Shown: positions 35,583 to 42,578 of the stretch, in pieces | Position numbering within the stretch: position 1 is the first letter of the stretch | Layout of the letters: every line of letters begins with the position of its first letter | From: Brevundimonas sp. | GTDB taxonomy: Bacteria > Pseudomonadota > Alphaproteobacteria > Caulobacterales > Caulobacteraceae | Length of the DNA: 64,000 bases | Direction of reading: 5' to 3' | Assembly: GCF_013912065.1 (NCBI RefSeq) | Contig: NZ_JACESA010000014.1 | Coordinates: 1-64,000 of the forward strand | Position numbers and translations under genes: made by a program | The notes under the pieces: model-generated | The model's input: only the letters and a program-made list of their open reading frames with translations | Told to the model about the DNA's origin: nothing | Databases searched by the model: none

Positions 35583-37622
35583 ATGCGTCATTTCGCCCCT
35601 CGCTCCCTTCTGTTGTCCGCCGCAACCGGCGCCTTGGCATGGAGCGCCCTGGGCGGCGCCGCTCTGGCCCAGACAGCCCCGGGTCCGACCGCTCAGGTGG
35701 ACGACATCATCGTCACGGCGACTCCGTTCGGCGTCACCCAGCGCGCGACCACCATCGCCACCGACGTGCTGGACGAGCAGAAGCTGGCCATCGCCCCGGC
35801 GACCTCGCTGGGCGATCTGGTCAACGGCATGCCGGGCATCCGTTCGACCGACTTCGCGCCGGGCGCCAGCCGACCGGTGATCCGCGGCCTGTCCGGCCCG
35901 CGCGTCCAGGTGCTGACCAACGGCCTGGGCCAGATCGACGCCAGCTCGGTCTCGCCCGACCACGCCGTCGCCACCGATCCCGGCGAGGCTCACCGTATCG
36001 AGATCGTGCGCGGCCCGGCGACCCTGATCTATGGCGGCTCGGCCATCGGCGGGGTGGTCAACATCATCGACGACCGCATCCCCGAGACTCTGCCCGAGGG
36101 CGGTATCGAGGGCCGGGTCTCGACCCAGTATTCCAGCGTCGACGACGGACGCGGCGCCTCGGGCCATGTCACGGTCGGGGCCGGCCATTTCGCCCTGAAC
36201 GTCAGCGGCGTGACGCGCAAGACCGACGACTACGACATCCCCTCCCCCGCCCGCTCGCAGGTTCTGGCCGACAGCGACGGCGAGCCGCGCGGCGAGGGCG
36301 ACAAGCAGCCTAACAGCTGGTCTGAACTGAACGCCTGGGGCGTCGGCGGCTCCTATATCGCCGACAAGGGCTTCGTCGGCCTGTCCTACAAGTCGACCGA
36401 GAGCGAATACGGCACGGTGGCCGAGCCGGAGGTCTTCATCAACCTGGAGCAGGAACGCTGGGACGGGCGCGGCGAATACCGCTTCGACAGCGGTCCCTTC
36501 GCCAAGGTGCGCGCCTCCTACGGCCATGCCGACTACACCCACACCGAGTTCGAAGGCCCGGGCGAGCCGGGCACCGTCTTCAACTCCGACGGCTGGGAAA
36601 CGCGCGGCGAACTGATCCAGCGTGAGCAGAACGGCTGGAACGGCGCCGTCGGCGTCCAGGCCCTGGAGCGCAATTTCGAGGCCATCGGCGAAGAGGCCTT
36701 CGTCCCGACCGTCAAGATCGAGGAACAGGGCGTCTACACCGTCCAGCGCTACGACCTGGGCCGTTACGGCTTCGAGGGCGGCCTGCGCTACGACCGCCGC
36801 ACCCTGACCGCCACCCCGATCGGCGAAACGGCCGAGGTCGAGCGCGAGTTCGACAATTGGTCGGCCAGCGCCGCCGCCTTCGTGCGTCCCCAGGCCGGTC
36901 TGTTCCTGGGCCTGAGCCTGTCGCGCACCGAAAGGGCGCCCAGCGAGGTCGAGCTGTTCGCCGACGGCGTCCATATCGCCACCGCCGTCTACGAGACCGG
37001 CGACGTGAACCTGGACACCGAAAAGGTCACGACCCTGGAAGGCACGGTCCACTATGACCGCGGTGCCTTCACCGGCGACCTGCATGTCTACAAGTCCTGG
37101 TACGACGGCTTCATCGACGAGCGGGCGACCGGCGAAGACTTCTACTTCGAGGAAGAGGACGAGCTGTTCCCGATCTATCAGTTCGTCCAGACCGACGCCG
37201 ACTTCCAGGGCTTCGAGGCCGAGGCCGCCTACGCCCTGTGGCAGAGCGGCGACCGCAAGCTGTCGCTGGAAGGCGCGGCGGACTACGTCAAGGCGGACAC
37301 CGACCTGGGTCCCGCCGCACGTATCCCGCCGTGGTCCGCGACCGCCCGCCTGGCCTGGACATCGAGGACCTGGGATCTGGCGGGCGAAGTGCGTCACGTC
37401 GGCGAGCAGGATCGCCTGTCCGACAACGAACTCCCGACCGACGCCTACACCATGGTCAATCTGCGCGGCGCGGTCCGCCCGTTCGGCGATCGCAACGTCA
37501 CCGTCTTCGCCGAGGCGCACAATCTGACGGACGAGGAGGCGCGCGAGCATACCTCCTTCCTGAAGGACATCGCGCCCCTGCCCGGACGGAACCTTCGCGT
37601 CGGCGTCACCTACGCCTTCTGA
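35583..37622 (+). CDS. TonB-dependent receptor, ZnuD/ZnuK-like zinc uptake
   Basis: Outer-membrane receptor of 679 residues: signal peptide (ending ALAQ), TonB box region (VDDIIVTATP), plug domain with RPVIRGLSGPRVQVLTNGLG and IEIVRGPATLIYGGSAIGGVVNIID, then a 22-strand barrel ending in an aromatic residue (GVTYAF). Loops contain acidic patches (FYFEEEDELFP) that could gather zinc. The overall wording is of the ZnuD family. I chose the ATG at 35583, eight bases after GAAAGAAG; a GTG at 35577 is too close. Zur control is inferred from the palindrome upstream. Confidence 0.88.
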   Translation: MRHFAPRSLLLSAATGALAWSALGGAALAQTAPGPTAQVDDIIVTATPFGVTQRATTIATDVLDEQKLAIAPATSLGDLVNGMPGIRSTDFAPGASRPVIRGLSGPRVQVLTNGLGQIDASSVSPDHAVATDPGEAHRIEIVRGPATLIYGGSAIGGVVNIIDDRIPETLPEGGIEGRVSTQYSSVDDGRGASGHVTVGAGHFALNVSGVTRKTDDYDIPSPARSQVLADSDGEPRGEGDKQPNSWSELNAWGVGGSYIADKGFVGLSYKSTESEYGTVAEPEVFINLEQERWDGRGEYRFDSGPFAKVRASYGHADYTHTEFEGPGEPGTVFNSDGWETRGELIQREQNGWNGAVGVQALERNFEAIGEEAFVPTVKIEEQGVYTVQRYDLGRYGFEGGLRYDRRTLTATPIGETAEVEREFDNWSASAAAFVRPQAGLFLGLSLSRTERAPSEVELFADGVHIATAVYETGDVNLDTEKVTTLEGTVHYDRGAFTGDLHVYKSWYDGFIDERATGEDFYFEEEDELFPIYQFVQTDADFQGFEAEAAYALWQSGDRKLSLEGAADYVKADTDLGPAARIPPWSATARLAWTSRTWDLAGEVRHVGEQDRLSDNELPTDAYTMVNLRGAVRPFGDRNVTVFAEAHNLTDEEAREHTSFLKDIAPLPGRNLRVGVTYAF

Positions 37623-37728
37623 TCGACGAGCGCGGCCTGGCGGTCCCCCGACCGTCAGGCCGTTTGCCGCTGAGGCGGGCTTGGGCTAGAAGGCCCGCCT
37701 CATTCCATTCCAGAGTGCCTGGCTTCTC

Positions 37729-38505
37729 ATGACCGACACGACCAATTCGCCGCTCGAAGGCAATGTCCTCTTCTACACCAACCCCGAGCCGTTGGACCCG
37801 ACCCTGCACGCAACGCTGGGCGTCAATCCGGCTGAGAAGCCCTATGCCTTCGTGGGCCAGACCAATGTCGTGCCGCTGACGGTGACCGAGTTCGCCGCCG
37901 CCGCCCTGTCCTATCCGGTGATCTTCACCGGCGACAACCGGCAGCCGGTCGTGGTCATGGGCCTGCGCCAAGGCGAGAACCTGTTCGTCGCGGCTGACGG
38001 CGAGTTCCGTCCCGACGCCTATATCCCGGCCTATGTTCGCCGCTATCCGTTCGTCTTCGCCGACGACAAGCAGAACCAGCGCCTGATCCTGTGCATCGAC
38101 CGCGGCGCCTCGATCGTGACCGAAGGCGGCCAGAACCCGCTGTTCGTCAACGGCCAGGCCAGCGACTACACCACCATGGCGATGGAGTTCTGCAACAACT
38201 TCGAGCAGGAGCGCCAGCGCACCGAAGCCTTCGTCAAACTGATCCAGGACCTGGACCTGTTGGACGTCCGCGAAGCCGTCTTCACGCCGCGCAACCCGGA
38301 CGGCTCGCCCGGCGCGCCGCAGAAGCTGGCCGAATATTACGCCGTGTCGGAAGACAAGCTGAAGGCTCTGCCGGTCGAGAAGCTGGCCGAGCTGCGCGAC
38401 AACGGCGCCCTGGGCCAGATCTACGCCCACCTGGTGTCGCTGCTGGGCTGGGATCGTCTGATCGCCCTGGCCTTCCTCCGTCAGGCGCCCGGCACGGTCA
38501 ACTAA
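37729..38505 (+). CDS. SapC family protein
   Basis: A 258-residue protein with the SapC pattern: EFAAAALSYPVIFTGDN, then IPAYVRRYPFVFADD, CIDRGAS and LFVNGQASDY. The name comes from S-layer-associated proteins of Campylobacter, but the family is broad and its function in alphaproteobacteria is not established. In Caulobacterales it often accompanies TonB receptors, as here 106 bp downstream. A strong terminator follows. Confidence 0.8.
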   Translation: MTDTTNSPLEGNVLFYTNPEPLDPTLHATLGVNPAEKPYAFVGQTNVVPLTVTEFAAAALSYPVIFTGDNRQPVVVMGLRQGENLFVAADGEFRPDAYIPAYVRRYPFVFADDKQNQRLILCIDRGASIVTEGGQNPLFVNGQASDYTTMAMEFCNNFEQERQRTEAFVKLIQDLDLLDVREAVFTPRNPDGSPGAPQKLAEYYAVSEDKLKALPVEKLAELRDNGALGQIYAHLVSLLGWDRLIALAFLRQAPGTVN

Positions 38506-38528
38506 GACCCGCAACCGAGTATCGAGAC

Positions 38529-38563
38529 AACGCCCCGCCGGTCAGCCGGCGGGGCGTTTTTCG
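38529..38563 (+). terminator. Intrinsic terminator after the SapC gene
   Basis: 12-bp GC-rich stem ACGCCCCGCCGG with its inverted copy, a three-base loop, then TTTTTCGTTT. Confidence 0.9.
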
Positions 38564-38565
38564 TT

Positions 38566-38973
38566 TCAGCGTCGTGCGAACAACGCCCGCGTCAGGCAGG
38601 AAAAGACCAGGCGCCCTGCCTCGTCCAGCAGATCGTGCGAGGCGATGACGATGCCTTTTTCGTCACCGACCGGATCCTTGCCCATCACCGTCATGCGGCC
38701 GCGCAACAGTTCGCCCGGCGGCGGATTGCGCATATAGCGCAGTCCGTCCACCGCCAGCACCTTGCTCTGGGCCCAACCGCCGGACTTTTCGGCCGCCATC
38801 CGGCTCCACAGGGCGTAGACCATGGCGTCCGGCGCCCCATAGGCGGCGTCCCAACCCGGCGAAAACCGCTCGACGAAGACGTCCAGCGCCGCCGCATCGA
38901 CTGCGCAGGCGCCCAGGGGCACGACCTGCCCTGTCTCCAGATCCTCGAAATGGACGAGCAGGGGATCGCTCAT
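38566..38973 (-). CDS. Hot-dog fold (MaoC-like) protein
   Basis: A 135-residue protein that resembles acyl-CoA dehydratase/thioesterase hot-dog domains: FEDLETGQVVPLGACAVD at the start, FSPGWDAAYGAPDAMVYALW, and DGLRYMRNPPPGELLRGRM, which is the usual strand pattern. The full R-hydratase His/Asp motif is not evident, so activity is uncertain. It ends at the terminator and lies nine bases downstream of the oxidoreductase, forming an operon with it. Confidence 0.7.
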   Translation of the reverse strand: MSDPLLVHFEDLETGQVVPLGACAVDAAALDVFVERFSPGWDAAYGAPDAMVYALWSRMAAEKSGGWAQSKVLAVDGLRYMRNPPPGELLRGRMTVMGKDPVGDEKGIVIASHDLLDEAGRLVFSCLTRALFARR

Positions 38974-38982
38974 GGACTTCCT

Positions 38983-40011
38983 TCAGGCCGGTTCTTCGGA
39001 AACGCGAACCAGCAGCTTGCCGTCGTGATCGCCGGTGAACAAGCGGTTCAATGAGTCCACCGCGCCTTCCAGTCCGTCATCGACATGGACCTTCCACTTG
39101 ACCTTGCCTTCGGCGAGCCACGGGCCCATCTCGGCGACCATTTCGCGGGCGCGGTGGGCGTAGTCCAGCACCAGGAAGCCCTGAACGTTAAGGCGATGGG
39201 TGATGAGGCGGGCGAAGTTCGGCGACGGCGGCGCCTTGGTCGCATTATAGGACGACACCAGCCCGCATACGGCCATGCGGCCATGCACCTTCAGACGATT
39301 GAACACGGCGATCATGATGTCGCCGCCGACGTTTTCGAAATTCAGTTCGATCCCGTCCGGCGCCAGTCGATCCAGCGCCGTGCCTACATCCTCGTTCTTG
39401 TAGTCGACAGCCGCGTCGAAGCCGAGTTCATCCGTCAGCCAGGCGCATTTCTCCGGCCCGCCGGCGATGCCGATGACCCGGCAACCGCGCTGTTTGGCGA
39501 TCTGCCCGGCGATGGATCCCACCGCGCCGGCCGCCGCCGAGATCACGAGGGTTTCGCCGGCCTTGGCCTTCAAGACATCGGTTACGCCGAAATAGGCGGT
39601 CAGGCCGGTCATGCCGAGGACCGACATGTTCGCCGTCAGCGGCATTCCCGGCGCGCGGTGCACCGGTCGCAGGCCGGTGTCCGGCACGACCGCATAATCC
39701 GCCCAGCCGCCCGAGGCCGGCATCACCACATCCCCGACCTTGAACCGGTCCGAACGGCTGTGCTCGACGACGCCCAAGGTCAGGCCGCGCATGACCTCGC
39801 CCAGGGCTACGGGCGGCAGATAGCCTTCGGAATCGTTCATCCACGTGCGATTGGTCGGATCCAGCGACAGATAGACGGTGCGGACCAGAACCTCTGAATC
39901 GTTCAGCGCGGGGATCGGGCTCTCCACCAACTCCAAGTCGCCGGGCTGGATCAGCCCCCGTGGTCGTTGGCGCAGCACCCATTGGCGATTGATCTTGCCG
40001 TTCGAAGCCAT
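38983..40011 (-). CDS. NADP-dependent MDR oxidoreductase (CurA/PTGR-like)
   Basis: Zinc-free medium-chain reductase of 342 residues. It has RQRPRGLIQPGDLELVE at the start, YLSLDPTNRTWMND, LGMTGLTAYFGVTDV, the NADPH loop SAAAGAVGSIAGQIAKQ and FENVGGDIM. These are marks of the enone/alkenal double-bond reductase group that detoxifies reactive carbonyls. The ATG at 40009-40011 follows GAGAGA. An EcfG-type promoter further upstream reads in this direction, but a terminator stands between them. Confidence 0.88.
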   Translation of the reverse strand: MASNGKINRQWVLRQRPRGLIQPGDLELVESPIPALNDSEVLVRTVYLSLDPTNRTWMNDSEGYLPPVALGEVMRGLTLGVVEHSRSDRFKVGDVVMPASGGWADYAVVPDTGLRPVHRAPGMPLTANMSVLGMTGLTAYFGVTDVLKAKAGETLVISAAAGAVGSIAGQIAKQRGCRVIGIAGGPEKCAWLTDELGFDAAVDYKNEDVGTALDRLAPDGIELNFENVGGDIMIAVFNRLKVHGRMAVCGLVSSYNATKAPPSPNFARLITHRLNVQGFLVLDYAHRAREMVAEMGPWLAEGKVKWKVHVDDGLEGAVDSLNRLFTGDHDGKLLVRVSEEPA

Positions 40012-40087
40012 GCGTCTCTCTCCGTGCGTTTTCTTTATAGACCATCCTGACCCGAGCGAACGCGACGGTCGAGGCCTATTCGGAAAG

Positions 40088-40202
40088 AAAAAGGGCGACC
40101 CATGGCGGGCCGCCCTGAAAGTGGCATCATCGAGAATGAGGCGCGGAGGCGACAGATTGGCTGTCGCCAATCTCAAGTCGGGGGGCGTCGCCGCCTCCGC
40201 AG
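40088..40202 (-). ncRNA. gsrN: Candidate general-stress small RNA, GsrN-like
   Basis: No gene occupies this interval, but the minus strand has a complete small-transcript layout. An exact EcfG promoter (40209-40233) predicts a start near 40202. Next come an 8-bp outer stem (40193-40200 with 40143-40150), an exposed run of six C (40180-40185 as read on minus), and a perfect 8-bp hairpin AGATTGGC/GCCAATCT (40154-40173). Last is a hairpin with G-rich and C-rich arms (40093-40115) followed by T5. Length is about 115 nt. Caulobacter GsrN is a sigma-T-dependent RNA with a C-rich loop that targets mRNA leaders such as katG, and related copies tend to lie near GSR genes. The identity is inferred; expression is not shown. 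Confidence 0.65.
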
Positions 40203-40208
40203 GCCGAT

Positions 40209-40233
40209 AACGGCACGTGTGAACAGTGGTTCC
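40209..40233 (-). promoter_or_regulatory. EcfG (sigma-T) promoter for the small RNA
   Basis: On the minus strand, GGAAC (40233-40229), 16 bases, then CGTT (40212-40209). Exact match to the alphaproteobacterial GSR sigma consensus. Confidence 0.75.
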
Positions 40234-40293
40234 CGACGTCGTCGGATTTATTTCACACGCCACATAACCGGGACAGCCATAGGGCCCGCAGGC

Positions 40294-40318
40294 GGAACGT
40301 CGCCTCTCACCCCGCGTT
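40294..40318 (+). promoter_or_regulatory. EcfG promoter for the small membrane protein
   Basis: GGAAC at 40294-40298, 16 bases, CGTT at 40315-40318. Exact match. The next ATG is 38 bp downstream. Confidence 0.78.
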
Positions 40319-40356
40319 GAGCGGCGGCCAGAAAAATAACAGCGGGAGCCCCGGAC

Positions 40357-40704
40357 ATGACCCAGCAAGATCCCCACGCCAATACAACGAAGGTCCACAC
40401 GCTTCGCCCGGTGGACGCCAAGTCGGCCCGTCAGGGTCGCTCAGGCACGCGAATTCTGTGGGTTCTGATCCTTTCGGCCGGCGCGGCGGCCTTTTTGATG
40501 ATCGGGATCTGGTTCTTCAGCCAGTGGGGGCTGTCGGCGACCAACGCCAATGACGGCGATCAGCCGGTGGACGTGCAGGCTTTCCAGGACGACGCCGCCA
40601 CTCCGCCCGCCGCAGACGCCCCGACGGGACCCAACGGAGAAGCCCGGCCGCAGCCCACCGGCGAAACGCCCAACGTCAACGCCCCGACCGAGCCGTCCAA
40701 CTGA
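40357..40704 (+). CDS. Small single-pass membrane protein, GSR-controlled
   Basis: A 115-residue protein not recognised as a named family. Residues 1-30 are polar and basic, 31-53 form one hydrophobic helix (ILWVLILSAGAAAFLMIGIW), and 60-115 form a Pro/Ala/Asp-rich tail that should lie in the periplasm (N-in topology). An exact EcfG promoter precedes it, and GGGAG lies about ten bases before the ATG. It is convergent with phyR, separated by a 13-bp-stem hairpin. A role in envelope stress is inferred from regulation only. Confidence 0.75.
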   Translation: MTQQDPHANTTKVHTLRPVDAKSARQGRSGTRILWVLILSAGAAAFLMIGIWFFSQWGLSATNANDGDQPVDVQAFQDDAATPPAADAPTGPNGEARPQPTGETPNVNAPTEPSN

Positions 40705-40709
40705 CACGC

Positions 40710-40746
40710 GGCAGAACCCTCGCGACGCCGTCCCGAGGGTTCTGCC
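40710..40746. terminator. Hairpin between convergent genes
   Basis: Perfect 13-bp stem GGCAGAACCCTCG/CGAGGGTTCTGCC with an 11-base loop between the small membrane protein gene and phyR. There is no strong T-run on either side, so the terminator role is likely but not certain. Confidence 0.6.
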
Positions 40747-40764
40747 ATAGGCCGTCAGGATCTT

Positions 40765-41559
40765 TTAGGCGGCTTCCTTGTGACGCGAAGGGTGGAAGAA
40801 CAGCGCCTGACTGATCGCCGCCTTCACCGTCTCCGGCTGGAAGGGTTTGGTGATCAGGAAGGTCGGTTCGGGACGTTCGCCGGTCAGCAACCGTTCGGGG
40901 AAGGCGGTGATGAAGATCACCGGCACGTCGATATTCTTCAGGATTTCCTTGACGGCGTCGATCCCCGAAGAGCCGTCGGCCAGCTGGATGTCGGCGAGAA
41001 CAAGGCCCGGCTTGTGACGGGCGACGGCGTCGATGGCCTCCTCGTGCGTGGTGGCGGCGCCGGTCACGCGGTGACCCAGTTCCTTCACCAGGCTCTGGAT
41101 GTCGGCGGAGATGATGGCCTCGTCCTCGATCACCAGGACGTCGGTCGCCAGTTCGGCGTCGATGTCGGACTGGGCGTCCGCGATCAGGCGTTCGACGTCG
41201 CGCGCGTCAGCCGACAGGATCTGGGCCGCTTCCGACGGCGTGAAGCCCTCGAGCGCGGTCAGCAAAAACGCCTGACGGGACCGCGGCGCGATGCGGAGCA
41301 GCCGGCTCGAGGCGTCGCTGCCGCCTTCGGCCTCGCCGCCGTCCTCCAACTGCGCTCCGGTCGAGGACCAGATGGCGTGAAAGACGTGATACAGGGCGAC
41401 GCGAGGCGTCATTTCCGGCGAAAGCTGTTGCTCGCCTGCAGCCAGCGCTTCCAGCGCGACGCGGACATAGTTGTCGCCGGTGGCCTGATCGCCCGTCAGC
41501 GCCCGCGCATAGCGACGGACATAGGGCAGGTGCGGCGCAAGTCTGGCCAATAGGCTCAT
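40765..41559 (-). CDS. phyR: General stress response anti-anti-sigma regulator PhyR
   Basis: When phosphorylated, its sigma-like domain captures NepR and so frees EcfG. It has 264 residues: an N-terminal sigma-like domain (LLARLAPHLPYVRRYARALTG, LEGFTPSEAAQIL) and a C-terminal receiver with VLVIEDEAIISADI, the phosphoacceptor in LVLADIQLADGSSGID and the FITAFPERLL/TKPF switch region. The FATGUY-like TAFPERLL wording is typical. The ATG at 41557-41559 was preferred over the longer frame. It is divergent from nepR and has its own EcfG promoter, giving positive feedback. Confidence 0.95.
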   Translation of the reverse strand: MSLLARLAPHLPYVRRYARALTGDQATGDNYVRVALEALAAGEQQLSPEMTPRVALYHVFHAIWSSTGAQLEDGGEAEGGSDASSRLLRIAPRSRQAFLLTALEGFTPSEAAQILSADARDVERLIADAQSDIDAELATDVLVIEDEAIISADIQSLVKELGHRVTGAATTHEEAIDAVARHKPGLVLADIQLADGSSGIDAVKEILKNIDVPVIFITAFPERLLTGERPEPTFLITKPFQPETVKAAISQALFFHPSRHKEAA

Positions 41560-41622
41560 ATAGGTAGTCCCCGACAAAGTTTGCTGAACCGTCCCTTCGG
41601 ACGCAGCGCTACAGCGGATCGA

Positions 41623-41647
41623 AACGTATGAAATGGATCACGGTTCC
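41623..41647 (-). promoter_or_regulatory. EcfG promoter for phyR
   Basis: Minus strand GGAAC (41647-41643), 16 bases, CGTT (41626-41623). Exact match, about 64 bp before the phyR ATG. Confidence 0.82.
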
Positions 41648-41687
41648 GCACGGCCTCGCAAGCTTGAGTATTTAATCTCGAAGGGGA

Positions 41688-41712
41688 GGAACCCAGCGAC
41701 GAGGGCGACGTT
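41688..41712 (+). promoter_or_regulatory. EcfG promoter for nepR-ecfG
   Basis: GGAAC at 41688-41692, 16 bases, CGTT at 41709-41712. Exact match, 48 bp before the nepR ATG; it supports autoregulation of the sigma factor operon. Confidence 0.85.
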
Positions 41713-41760
41713 ATCTACGCTGCATTTCTGCACTGCAGTTGGGTGGGCGGTGTTCTGTCT

Positions 41761-41964
41761 ATGATTGATTCTTCCGATTCCTCGCGGCGCAAGGGCGCCG
41801 ACAAAGCGGGGGAGGCGGGGCTCGAGGAAGCTCGGCTTCGCCAACAGGCTATCGGCGTCAAATTGCGCCATATGTTCGACGAGGTCGTCAACGAACCCGT
41901 GCCAGATGAATTCCTGGACATTCTGAAGCGCGCCGACGCCAAGTCATCGGGTGGTGGCGCATGA
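41761..41964 (+). CDS. nepR: Anti-sigma factor NepR
   Basis: A 67-residue anti-sigma factor that holds EcfG inactive until PhyR-P displaces it. The family core is present: QAIGVKLRHMFDEVVNEPVP then DEFLDILKRAD. The flanking ends are disordered and charged, as usual. I chose the ATG at 41761; a GTG at 41743 is possible. The stop overlaps the ecfG start by four bases (ATGA), so sigma and anti-sigma are made in a coupled ratio. Confidence 0.94.
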   Translation: MIDSSDSSRRKGADKAGEAGLEEARLRQQAIGVKLRHMFDEVVNEPVPDEFLDILKRADAKSSGGGA

Positions 41965-42572
41965 GTTCCCCTCGCCTGGGCGCCGCGCCTAAACCCGCGT
42001 CCGCAGATGACGAGGGCTTCAAGCGCGAACTGGTCCAGCTGATTCCTCATCTGCGCGCCTTCGCGCGAACCTTGACCGGCGATCCGACCGCAGCAGACGA
42101 CCTGGCCCAGGACGCCATGATGAAGGCGTGGGACGCCCGCGCCAGCTATCAGATGGGCACCAACATGAAGGCCTGGACCTTCATGATCCTGCGCAACCAG
42201 TTCTATTCCGAAAAACGCCGGTCCTGGCGCCAGTCGCAACTGGATCAGGAAGCGGCCGAGCGGACCCTGGTGGCGGTCGATGATCCCGAGGCGCCGGTCG
42301 CCCTGGACGAACTGCGTCAAGCGCTGAAGACCCTGCCTGAAGAACAGCGCGAGGCCCTTATCCTCGTCGGCGCGGGCGGTTTCGCCTATGAAGAGGCGGC
42401 CGAAATCTGCGGCTGCGCCGTGGGGACCGTGAAAAGCCGGGTCAGCCGCGCGCGCCGGGCGCTTCAGGCCACGCTCGAAAAGGGCGGTTACGGGCGCGAC
42501 GGCAAGGCCGCCGGCGACGCCATGCGCACCATCCTGGGCGAGGCCGACAGACTGGCCGGCGCCAGGTCCTGA
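41961..42572 (+). CDS. ecfG: ECF sigma factor EcfG (SigT)
   Basis: General stress sigma factor, group ECF15, 203 residues. Region 2 is LIPHLRAFARTLTGDPTAADDLAQDAMMKAWDA and region 4 is LPEEQREALILVGAGGFAYEEAAEICGCAVGTVKSRVSRARRAL (quoted here only as start and end: LPEEQREALILVG ... GTVKSRVSRARRAL). It recognises GGAAC-N16/17-CGTT, which occurs five times around this locus. Starts in the nepR stop and is followed seven bases later by phyK. Confidence 0.94.
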   Translation: MSSPRLGAAPKPASADDEGFKRELVQLIPHLRAFARTLTGDPTAADDLAQDAMMKAWDARASYQMGTNMKAWTFMILRNQFYSEKRRSWRQSQLDQEAAERTLVAVDDPEAPVALDELRQALKTLPEEQREALILVGAGGFAYEEAAEICGCAVGTVKSRVSRARRALQATLEKGGYGRDGKAAGDAMRTILGEADRLAGARS

Positions 42573-42578
42573 GCCTCG

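Noticed and set aside
35562-37550. A 662-codon open frame antisense to the TonB receptor
   Set aside because: The receptor has full family motifs on the other strand; the antisense frame has none.
40102-40320. A 72-codon plus-strand open frame
   Set aside because: Arg-rich, no ribosome site; it overlaps the small-RNA candidate and an EcfG promoter.
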